Part shown: positions 32,613-39,060 of the stretch, in pieces
How the letters are laid out: each line of letters opens with the position of its first letter
Numbering within the stretch: the first letter of the stretch is position 1
From: Candidatus Saccharimonadota bacterium
GTDB taxonomy: Bacteria > Patescibacteriota > Saccharimonadia > Saccharimonadales > JAQGHD01
Assembly: GCA_028288965.1 (NCBI GenBank)
Contig: JAQGHD010000028.1
Location: 1 to 39,060, forward strand
Reading direction: 5' to 3'
DNA: 39,060 nucleotides
Translations under genes and position numbers: made by a program
Notes under the pieces: generated by a model
Seen by the model: the letters and a program-made list of their open reading frames with translations, nothing else
Database searches by the model: none
Told to the model about the DNA's origin: nothing

Positions 32613-33689
32613 TTAACGAAGCGGAATGACCACCTCGTTGCCATCACTCAGCTTAGTGTCGCCTTTGCGTTTGTGTGCCTGCCGAGCGATGGTTGCCACA
32701 TCAAGATCGTCGTTTGTAGCAAGGTTAAGTATAGCAGGATCAGCGGTGCCAAGGGAAGGTGTTTGACTGGTGTTATCTCCCTGTCCCAGTGGCTGGATAA
32801 TCTTCATGTGCGAATTCACTGGATCTGCCTGCGATTGTTGTCGGTGCAGGTCGTTAAGTAACCCTTGCTCGTCCGGCGTGGCCGTCCGATTGTTTGTGCT
32901 ACCCGCACTGCCGGGCAATACCGCCGCGGGGTCATTAAATGAGCTGTAGCCTTTTGGTGCCGCAGCGGACTGATTTTGGTGTAAAAACCAATAATCTGGC
33001 GTTGGTTCGGCGGGCTCATCGGGATTCTTGCCCCCTCGCTTCACTTTATTGATCAACGATTGTTTGTAGCTGCTACCATACTTACTCAGCATTTGGTTGA
33101 GGTGTTGGGCCACCGGACTAGTTTGAGCGTCTAGCATATCTTCATCGGCGCGGATATCTATCCCTGGAACTTGTTTGGGCAAAAGCAGGTCAAGGCCCAG
33201 CAACCTATCAGAGCTTTGAATCCCAGCCATCGGATTCTCTTGGGCGTATAAGTTTACATTAACGTTTTTAATGGCCCAGCCGCGGCTATCAATGGTATCA
33301 GCCAGCGCTCGCAAACGACTTTTAACTTCCATAGAGTCTAAGCCATTGGTCATCTGCTTGTCTATTTTTTTAGGCACAGTAATAGTAACGAGCTCCTGCA
33401 CGCCGCTTTGATTCCAGATTCGCCGCCGAGGCTTAAACATGAAACGCAGCTTGGCGAGTGCCCACACCTCGGTTGGTTGATCGCGGCTCCACGGCCACGC
33501 CAAAAATGTCGTAATCATGATAACCGGCACGGTAAAGAACAATAAGAATTTAATGCCCTTAGTCAACGCAATAAAAGATAAGTAAGCGCTGACAGCGGCA
33601 ATGCCAGCAAACACAAACTGCTTGAGCGTTAAAGGGCCGACAAATTTATCTTCAGCCTCAATGTCCTGAATTACCTTATACGTTGCCAT
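32613..33689 (-). CDS. PrgI-family (VirB3-like) membrane protein with long tail
   Basis: This is a 358-residue protein. Residues 1-110 match the PrgI family: an N-terminal strand (MATYKVIQDIEAEDKF), two close transmembrane helices at about 24-44 and 47-67, and the basic AKLRFMFKPRRRIW segment. PrgI/VirB3 proteins link the ATPase to the membrane channel. The remaining 250 residues are hydrophilic, partly disordered and cytoplasmic, which is long for the family. It lies upstream of the TraC-like and VirB4 genes. The minus-strand TATACT nine bases before the ATG suggests its own near-leaderless promoter. Confidence 0.85.
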   Translation of the reverse strand: MATYKVIQDIEAEDKFVGPLTLKQFVFAGIAAVSAYLSFIALTKGIKFLLFFTVPVIMITTFLAWPWSRDQPTEVWALAKLRFMFKPRRRIWNQSGVQELVTITVPKKIDKQMTNGLDSMEVKSRLRALADTIDSRGWAIKNVNVNLYAQENPMAGIQSSDRLLGLDLLLPKQVPGIDIRADEDMLDAQTSPVAQHLNQMLSKYGSSYKQSLINKVKRGGKNPDEPAEPTPDYWFLHQNQSAAAPKGYSSFNDPAAVLPGSAGSTNNRTATPDEQGLLNDLHRQQSQADPVNSHMKIIQPLGQGDNTSQTPSLGTADPAILNLATNDDLDVATIARQAHKRKGDTKLSDGNEVVIPLR

Positions 33690-33698
33690 TTACGCTTA

Positions 33699-33704
33699 AG
33701 TATA
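33699..33704 (-). promoter_or_regulatory. -10 element before prgI, near-leaderless
   Basis: TATACT on the minus strand ends nine bases before the prgI ATG. No ribosome-binding site occurs in the intervening TAAGCGTAA, and no clear -35 was found. The position suggests internal transcription of the ATPase part of the operon. Confidence 0.4.
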
Positions 33705-33737
33705 CCGGATGTGGCAACCAGGCTGAAGAACGACAGG

Positions 33738-34937
33738 TTATTTCTTCTTAGGAGATTTCGTCTGAGGAGCTCGGAGCGCTTCTAACTCACCCGTAGACTT
33801 ATCAACCAGGACTTGAACCCGGTCTTGGACCCAAAGCGGAACCTCGGTACCTTTTGCTAACTCGTCAGTCGGTAGGCCAAAATATTCTTCCAGGTGTTTG
33901 CGAACTATTGATTGCGCAACTGTAACATCGGCATCTGGTTGTTCTTGGCGAGCGGCGCCTAACTCGGCATCAATAGCTTTTTTTAATCGCAAGACACTAT
34001 TTAGATTAAGCCAGGCGTTTAACTGTGCCCGGCGTTCAACCTGCTTATTGTCCTGCTCATGGGGTGGAGCCTCAAGAGTTTCTTTAGGAGCCTCTTTGGT
34101 TGACTCAACTGGTTCTGTCTTGGAGTCGTCAGAATCGGTATCTTCAGTATCCTCTTCCTCGAGAGGATCTTCTGTCTCACCGGCGGCGTTGATTATATCT
34201 TGCTCGGTTAGTATGCCTGCTGCAGCCGAAGTCTCCACGCTCGTTTGATTAGAGAGTGGTGCGGGGATTTCGGGTACTACTTCTGTTGCCGCTACTGGAC
34301 CTTGGGTGCTCGCTAGTGTGTCGGTAATCCGCTGCTTTAACTGTGATTTTATCTCATTTTCTGGTGATGCCAAGCCCAACTTGGAGGCCAGCTGGTATAG
34401 CCGACGTGTGCGATAAAAGTCTACTAAGCCGTCAATGGCGGCTGTTCTTGATTCGAGCAAAGCGGTGTTGCCTTTTCGCTTAGCAACCACAGCATCCCCA
34501 GTGAAGACATCAATAGGCGGGAGGCGGTAGTGCAGGTCATCTTCAAAACGCTTCTCTAGTCTTTCTTTAATGTGAGCTTTCAAACCTCGACTTCGCTCGG
34601 CAAAACGGTGGAACCTGCCTTTAGGGCGGCTTTCACCGGTGTCTTCAGTAAGAGCGGCGCTACCTAGGGCGCCCACAAAAGTTTGATCAAGCTCATCAAT
34701 ATCCTCAATGGCCTCGGCTTCCGCCTTTTCGGCTTTTGTCGGCTTTTGTTCGACAGTATTTGTGGATTCGGTTAGTTCGGGCTCACCAGCAGGGCCAATA
34801 GCTTCCCAAGGATCCTGGCGCAACGCACCCTGGTACACCTGATCAGGTAATTGACCGCTATCTAGTGGTTCATGCACACCATGGACGGGCGGTAGTTCCA
34901 TAGGGGTGCTTTCTCTTTGCAAAGTTTCAGAGGACAT
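33738..34937 (-). CDS. Acidic cytoplasmic protein of T4SS-like operon, unknown
   Basis: This 399-residue protein has no signal peptide or transmembrane segment. It is strongly acidic and low-complexity in two regions (about 50-100, and 240-300 with runs such as EEEDTEDTDSDD). Two compact parts lie between and after these: about 105-215 with a basic start (RPKGRFHRFAERSRG), and 305-385, which is helical. It ends with a Lys-rich tail (SPKKK). It could be a substrate adaptor or cytoplasmic regulator of the apparatus. No family is recognised. The promoter directly before its ATG suggests a leaderless transcript. Confidence 0.7.
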   Translation of the reverse strand: MSSETLQRESTPMELPPVHGVHEPLDSGQLPDQVYQGALRQDPWEAIGPAGEPELTESTNTVEQKPTKAEKAEAEAIEDIDELDQTFVGALGSAALTEDTGESRPKGRFHRFAERSRGLKAHIKERLEKRFEDDLHYRLPPIDVFTGDAVVAKRKGNTALLESRTAAIDGLVDFYRTRRLYQLASKLGLASPENEIKSQLKQRITDTLASTQGPVAATEVVPEIPAPLSNQTSVETSAAAGILTEQDIINAAGETEDPLEEEDTEDTDSDDSKTEPVESTKEAPKETLEAPPHEQDNKQVERRAQLNAWLNLNSVLRLKKAIDAELGAARQEQPDADVTVAQSIVRKHLEEYFGLPTDELAKGTEVPLWVQDRVQVLVDKSTGELEALRAPQTKSPKKK

Positions 34938-34943
34938 ATCTAA

Positions 34944-34972
34944 ACATTAGCATAATGTAGCTAAATAGTCAA
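34944..34972 (-). promoter_or_regulatory. Promoter before 34937 gene; leaderless
   Basis: On the minus strand TTGACT (34972-34967), a 17-base spacer and TAATGT (34949-34944) make a good sigma-70-type promoter. The ATG at 34937 is six bases past the -10, so transcription should begin at the start codon. No ribosome-binding site is present. Confidence 0.55.
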
Positions 34973-35015
34973 TTAAGTTTCAAAGCACCCACAAAGGAAA
35001 TCCAATAAGCCAGAC

Positions 35016-37865
35016 TTAACCTTGCTCAGGCGGCGGCGCGTCGCGCCCTCCTCCTCTGTCACGTTGGGTGTCATAAACCCGAGCTTTTTCTCTGACGGCC
35101 TCAGTCCCGGAAACTATGGCTATTTTTGGTACGCCAGACGATGGATCATATGGTGCGCCCGTGACTTCTGTGATGACCTGATCAGGTAAGCTTTGCATAG
35201 CCCGAGCAATTCTTTCTCGTTGTACATAAGCCTCGTCACGCACTGCACCAGATCCGCTTTGGGAAAGCTGAGGTTGTTCTGTATAAAACGTCGCAGCGGC
35301 TTCAGTGGCTACGGCACGAGTTGTTTTACCTCTTTGTTTTGCTTCGGCTCCGAAGTTGTCCTCATCTAGTTTCGTCATATTCCCAGAACCCACTCGCGAT
35401 ACGAGGCCCTCAAAGTAGTCTCCTGCGCCCGTAATATTACTCGGCTTTCCGTTGCCATGTTGGTAAAGTCCGACACTGGTCCAAGCGCGGTAACCATTGT
35501 AGACATCGCTGTCGGTGTTACCAGACAGATCGGGACGGCCGACTTGTTTGGCCTGGTACTGAAACTCGTTAACCATTTTTCTAAATACTGCATCATCACC
35601 ACCCGAAATATCTCGCATGGCACCCACCGCTTGGTTCCAGCCAGTCTCGCCTGGGCTCAACGCGTATCCGATCGTAGCAGCGTTCTCTATGCCCGCTCGT
35701 CTAGAAGCCGAGTTTCTGCCTATTTTATCAGCTGTAGCAGAAGCAACTAATAACTGCTGTCTTCGGGCATCCTTTTCGTCTTTTGTGGTTAGCCTCTTAA
35801 AGCTCCCGGTGCCGGCACTATAGTCTCGGTCGATTGCTGCCCGGGATGCGGCGCCCGAACCAAACATTGCCAAGTCCCCCATCACATCACTGTCGTCTTT
35901 GTTGGCCTCAAACATAAGCTGAGACGCACTGGATTGCCGCAAACTCTGTAAGGTGGCATCTTTTTGAGCAGTCATGGCTGCCCGCCTTCGGTTGCGTCCA
36001 TTCTTACCAAAGAGAAAGGCCGGGTTTACCGCGTTGCCCACATTCGCGCCAATTATGCCTTTCTCGGCATAACCAGTACGGGTCTTGAGGCGGACACGAT
36101 TGCGTAAACTGTTTGGGTCGTTGGCATTACCCTTAACAGCTTCGTGGCCTCTTTGCTTCCAGCCATCAAATAAGCCGTAAAGATTGCCGATGGCACCACC
36201 GGCTAACTTAAACGCAAATGGGATGAGAAACAGGGGCAGTAGTGGCAAAATTATGGAGGCAAAGTCTGCCAGCAAGTTACGCTGCGGCGAGTCGTTGTTG
36301 CCCAGTTGTATGGCAACTGCCGCCACGTTAGCCACGCCAAAAATGCTCGCCACAATGGGGTAGACCAACAGCGCCTTAAAGAAAAATTCCCACCACTTGC
36401 GAAAGTACTTCTCGGTATTTGGCAAGCAATACAGGGCAAAGGCCACCGGGCTTATGAGTACTAAGAATACAATCAGGCCCTGTCGGAGCAGCAAAGTTAT
36501 AAAAACACCAAGCATAGCCAAAAAAGCGGGTAGTAGCACAAACAGCAAGAAGAATTCGACCACAGCTCCAAGGTTGATTGCCACGGCCCATATTCCGGCA
36601 AGTGTTCCGGCAATTCCAAGTGTTCCGCTGGTGCCGCTAATAGAGAACTTGAGATTACCAGAGTCGGCCAAAGGAGCTGAAATCAGCGCCTCGATTCCTT
36701 TGCCGGCAACGTTTGTCAGATCTACCATCAGCGCCATAGCGTAATACGATATGTTTATCATAATTGCCGCCACTAATATTCGCGGCACCATCTTTTTGGC
36801 GGTATAGGCATCTATCAAACCGCCGCCTATTGCCTGGCCGAATACGGCAACCAATAGCGCGACTATTAGAACAACATTAGCAATGATACGGAAATTGGAC
36901 CATATTTGAAAAACTTTGTTGTTAGGATCAGAAGTATTGGTATCTACAGGTTGAACTTGCAGCATGGGCTGGATAAACCACTTGTACATATGGTCGGTGG
37001 CATCACCTAAGCCATTGATTAGGGCACAAAATATCCAAGACAACGCAAAACCGCTCGATTCACAAGTGGGCTTGGTGTCGCTGGGCGTGCTACTACCGCT
37101 GCTACCAAGGGTATCGGCCACCTTACCATCGACAGTAGTTGTTTTTCCAGCCGCCACCGTAATCACTTCTGAATAAGCGTGGTTAAAAGAATCGGCCGCG
37201 TTAGTGCTAACGGGCGTGTAATTGGCCGTTATGGTGTACTTGCCAGCCGGCACATTATTTATGGTGTGGAAATTACCGTTATCATCAAAATTTAAGTTAG
37301 CAAATGTGCTGCCATCCGAAGCCGTTAGTTTACCGTCGGCAGTGCTTTTAAAGGGCTGATTTTTTACAATGGCGTCAGAGTAGTGAACCGATCCTTTTAC
37401 GGTCCCAAATTGCCCGGCACTGGAGGCGCCGTTAACGGTCATATCGTAGTAATAGATATTGCCGTCGCTCTTATCGCAAAGATCTATGGGTTTAGAACCG
37501 GCGGTTTTCCCACCTATGGTAGCAACTACCAGTATTTGGTTGTATTCTTTGACGTTAGCCGATTTTGCACAACTACCGCCAGCGGGCTGGAGCGTGTCCG
37601 AGTAAAAAGCTTGGGCGCCACCCGATGGTTTTTTATACGAAAACTTAATAGCCTGCTGCTGACCATTAAAGAACCGAGAACCAGCTAGGTTGTACGAGCT
37701 TGGATTGTCTCCACCACCAAGGACTAGGCCAACAGCAATGCCATTTGAGCCTAAAGGTACGGGGCTAGGCGCGGCGTGTGCTTGATGGAGGGAGCCAAAT
37801 AAGGATATGAAGAGAGAGGACAAGAACAACAATACAAAACCAATGTTGAGGGCACGGTGTTTCAT
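35016..37865 (-). CDS. VirB6/TrbL-like channel protein with large ectodomain and tail
   Basis: This 949-residue membrane protein probably forms the inner-membrane channel. Residues 1-31 form a signal peptide (AHA-AP site). About residues 32-260 are an exported region including a carboxypeptidase-regulatory-like beta domain (VPAGKYTITANY). Roughly residues 270-575 hold six or seven transmembrane helices with the VirB6-type pattern (for example NVVLIVALLVAVFGQAIGGG and LLPAFLAMLGVFITLLLRQG). About 590-949 is a long hydrophilic, charged tail. I chose ATG 37865 rather than the longer start at 37886 because it opens the signal peptide and is nine bases from TATAGT. It is the first gene of the minus-strand operon and is divergent from the pilin genes. 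Confidence 0.85.
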   Translation of the reverse strand: MKHRALNIGFVLLFLSSLFISLFGSLHQAHAAPSPVPLGSNGIAVGLVLGGGDNPSSYNLAGSRFFNGQQQAIKFSYKKPSGGAQAFYSDTLQPAGGSCAKSANVKEYNQILVVATIGGKTAGSKPIDLCDKSDGNIYYYDMTVNGASSAGQFGTVKGSVHYSDAIVKNQPFKSTADGKLTASDGSTFANLNFDDNGNFHTINNVPAGKYTITANYTPVSTNAADSFNHAYSEVITVAAGKTTTVDGKVADTLGSSGSSTPSDTKPTCESSGFALSWIFCALINGLGDATDHMYKWFIQPMLQVQPVDTNTSDPNNKVFQIWSNFRIIANVVLIVALLVAVFGQAIGGGLIDAYTAKKMVPRILVAAIMINISYYAMALMVDLTNVAGKGIEALISAPLADSGNLKFSISGTSGTLGIAGTLAGIWAVAINLGAVVEFFLLFVLLPAFLAMLGVFITLLLRQGLIVFLVLISPVAFALYCLPNTEKYFRKWWEFFFKALLVYPIVASIFGVANVAAVAIQLGNNDSPQRNLLADFASIILPLLPLFLIPFAFKLAGGAIGNLYGLFDGWKQRGHEAVKGNANDPNSLRNRVRLKTRTGYAEKGIIGANVGNAVNPAFLFGKNGRNRRRAAMTAQKDATLQSLRQSSASQLMFEANKDDSDVMGDLAMFGSGAASRAAIDRDYSAGTGSFKRLTTKDEKDARRQQLLVASATADKIGRNSASRRAGIENAATIGYALSPGETGWNQAVGAMRDISGGDDAVFRKMVNEFQYQAKQVGRPDLSGNTDSDVYNGYRAWTSVGLYQHGNGKPSNITGAGDYFEGLVSRVGSGNMTKLDEDNFGAEAKQRGKTTRAVATEAAATFYTEQPQLSQSGSGAVRDEAYVQRERIARAMQSLPDQVITEVTGAPYDPSSGVPKIAIVSGTEAVREKARVYDTQRDRGGGRDAPPPEQG

Positions 37866-37874
37866 TTTTATTAA

Positions 37875-37913
37875 ACTATAGCACAATTATAAGTGTTACT
37901 GAACCGGAAACAA
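37875..37913 (-). promoter_or_regulatory. Promoter region of VirB6-like gene
   Basis: Two -10 candidates are seen on the minus strand. TATAGT (37880-37875) is nine bases before the ATG. TATAAT (37891-37886) has TTGTTT (37913-37908) 16 bases before it and would give a short leader. A small dyad, ACCGG-N7-CCGGT (37903-37919), overlaps the second -35 and could be an operator. Confidence 0.45.
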
Positions 37914-37975
37914 CCCGGTATCGCGGGGTCATAGATAGGCTGCTGGCTAGAAATATTGGCAATAACGTTGTAAAG

Positions 37976-37981
37976 TAAAAT
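37976..37981 (+). promoter_or_regulatory. -10 element of pilin genes; leaderless
   Basis: TAAAAT ends seven bases before ATG 37989, without a ribosome-binding site. The nearest -35-like element, TTGGCA (37956-37961), has a spacer of only 14 bases, so the promoter assignment is tentative. Confidence 0.4.
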
Positions 37982-37988
37982 TACGTAT

Positions 37989-38762
37989 ATGAACAAAATC
38001 AAAAAACTAAAAATGCTTTATCTTGCTGCGACGATTGTAGGCGCTGTGGGCATACTTTTCTTTGGCGTTCTGGCGCCCAAAGCCCAGGCAGCTGTCGATC
38101 CTAGCAAGAACTATATATATGGCAATAGTTTCAGCGATTGTAATGCCGCAGATTTTGTAACTACACCCGCCACGGCGCAGGCCAATAATTACCACTGCAT
38201 TCACTTCAGCACCGATACCTCTACCTACACTACCGGACCAACTGCTGGCCCTCATGGGGAGACCTGTGCACGCAGCCCGTATGCCGCAGAAGGCGGTTGG
38301 CAATATAACTCCAAGGCTTTTGGCATATTGTGCGCCTATTTCAAGCCCGGCACTACTGTAACGCAAGCTGGAATCTTGGACCTTGGTGCGGCCGAAGACG
38401 TTGGCAGCTTTGGGTTTAAAAAGGTAACTGGAAATGATACTTGTGGTAAGGGGCCAAGAACTCAAGAGGTAGCTATCAACATTGGCTGTCTGGGCGATAA
38501 GTACAAAGCAGGTGATGCCAACGCCACCCTTAACCCAATCACTGACGCGGCCTTTGCTATCATTCGATTTTTGTCGATCGGGGTCGGTATTGTATTGGTG
38601 GCGTCGATAGTTGTGGCTGGGATCCAGTACACAACGTCACAAGGCAATCCCCAAGCTACCGCCAACGCGCTTAAGCGAATTATGAGTGTCGGCAGTGCCT
38701 TAGCGCTATACCTGCTGTCCTACGCTTTGCTAAACTGGTTAGTGCCCGGAGGATTGTTCTAA
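37989..38762 (+). CDS. Secreted ectodomain fused to T4SS pilin-like domain
   Basis: This is a 257-residue protein. Residues 1-33 are a signal peptide (basic start, hydrophobic core, AQA-AV site). About residues 34-175 form an exported domain with at least six Cys residues, Tyr- and Gly-rich. Residues about 178-257 contain two hydrophobic helices around the motif TTSQGNPQA, the pattern of T4SS pilin (VirB2-like) proteins. The C-terminus ends NWLVPGGLF. It is divergent from the T4SS-like operon. The next gene's ATG follows its stop directly, so the two pilin-like proteins are made together. The additional ectodomain is unusual for VirB2 and suggests a tip or adhesive subunit. Confidence 0.82.
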   Translation: MNKIKKLKMLYLAATIVGAVGILFFGVLAPKAQAAVDPSKNYIYGNSFSDCNAADFVTTPATAQANNYHCIHFSTDTSTYTTGPTAGPHGETCARSPYAAEGGWQYNSKAFGILCAYFKPGTTVTQAGILDLGAAEDVGSFGFKKVTGNDTCGKGPRTQEVAINIGCLGDKYKAGDANATLNPITDAAFAIIRFLSIGVGIVLVASIVVAGIQYTTSQGNPQATANALKRIMSVGSALALYLLSYALLNWLVPGGLF

Positions 38763-39060
38763 ATGTTTGATGTATTCACTCAATTTGCAGCTTCATGTGC
38801 CAATAAAGGCTTCTTTGGTTTTCCAACTTGGTATAGGTACCTCGACGGTGTGACGACTACTAATAAAGCCGGAGTCACGGCCTGCACACCCGTACTAGAT
38901 TCTCTAAATAGTGTCTGGCTAATTGTGGCTGCAATAGTCGAAATGCTATTACAAATCGCGGCCATAGCTGCTGTGGCTTTTATTGTGGTTGGCGGTGTTC
39001 GCTACATTACCAGTCAGGGTGAGCCGGACAAAACCAAGCAAGCGCTCAGCACCATAATCA
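38763..39060 (+). CDS. T4SS pilin-like protein (partial, cut by window end)
   Basis: The reading frame starts at ATG 38763, directly after the TAA of the upstream gene, and is still open at the last base, giving 99 visible residues. Residues 1-45 are mildly polar with two Cys. Residues about 52-80 form a hydrophobic helix (VWLIVAAIVEMLLQIAAIAAVAFIVVG within it), followed by VRYITSQGEPDKTKQAL, the same SQGxP motif as in the preceding gene. A second helix is expected beyond the window. It is probably the major VirB2-like pilin. A signal peptide is not obvious at the start. Confidence 0.8.
   Translation, partial: MFDVFTQFAASCANKGFFGFPTWYRYLDGVTTTNKAGVTACTPVLDSLNSVWLIVAAIVEMLLQIAAIAAVAFIVVGGVRYITSQGEPDKTKQALSTII

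Noticed and set aside
38007-38465. 152-residue antisense frame over the first pilin gene
   Set aside because: It lies within a well-supported secreted pilin-like gene, has no ribosome-binding site, and its composition looks like a reverse reading of that gene.
24670-39060. Integrative conjugative element
   Set aside because: No integrase, relaxase, coupling protein, att repeats or tRNA boundary is visible, and base usage does not visibly change at the recF border.
1-39060. CRISPR arrays, tRNA, rRNA or insertion sequences
   Set aside because: No regularly spaced direct repeats, cloverleaf-like elements, rRNA core sequences or transposase genes were noticed on reading both strands.

Overview
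This window looks like the replication-origin region of a small-genome Candidate Phyla Radiation bacterium, most likely a Saccharibacterium (TM7). The main reasons are the compact layout, the conserved origin block rpmH-rnpA-yidC-jag / dnaA-dnaN-recF, and a neighbouring reduced type IV secretion-like cluster (PrgI, TraC-like protein, VirB4, VirB6-like protein, pilin-like proteins) of the kind common in that group. TGA acts as an ordinary stop codon (for example in the ATGA overlaps at 724-727 and 7324-7327), which argues against the TGA=Gly code of SR1/Gracilibacteria. The taxon is inferred from gene content; no 16S or phylogenetic marker comparison was possible.

Layout. (1) 182-3141, plus strand: a membrane-anchored Ig-like protein and a large secreted protein with a lysozyme-like domain followed by degenerate repeats. 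(2) 3158-12644, mostly minus strand: a surface-polysaccharide locus. It holds an O-antigen-type ABC exporter (wzm/wzt), a methyltransferase, a sugar aminotransferase plus sugar N-formyltransferase pair that suggests an N-formylated dideoxy-amino sugar, and three glycosyltransferases including a WsaF-like one. One lone glycosyltransferase-like gene (9905-10672) sits on the opposite strand. (3) 12694-18413, plus strand: a second glycan operon with a GT2, a GT4, a GtrB/DPM-like polyprenyl-phosphate glycosyltransferase and a membrane protein fused to a PIG-L deacetylase. (4) 18424-24673: the origin block. The minus-strand genes are jag, yidC, rnpA and a 45-residue rpmH; the plus-strand genes are dnaA, dnaN and recF. 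DnaA boxes lie on both sides of dnaA, and a DnaA-trio-like tract lies between dnaA and dnaN. (5) 24670-37865, minus strand: a nine-gene T4SS-like operon. (6) 37989-39060, plus strand and divergent: two T4SS pilin-like genes, the second cut by the window end.

How the parts work together. The polysaccharide loci would assemble and export a modified surface glycan. The T4SS-like cluster supplies an ATPase pair, an inner-membrane channel, a bifunctional CwlT-like wall hydrolase and pilins. No relaxase, VirD4 coupling protein or VirB8/9/10 is visible, so a role in conjugation is not supported by this window; protein export, DNA uptake or host attachment remain open. Many genes overlap by 1-8 bases. 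Several genes that follow a gap have a -10-like hexamer only 6-9 nt before the start codon, suggesting leaderless transcripts. Several start codons were moved from the longest ORF to an internal ATG, as explained in the entries.
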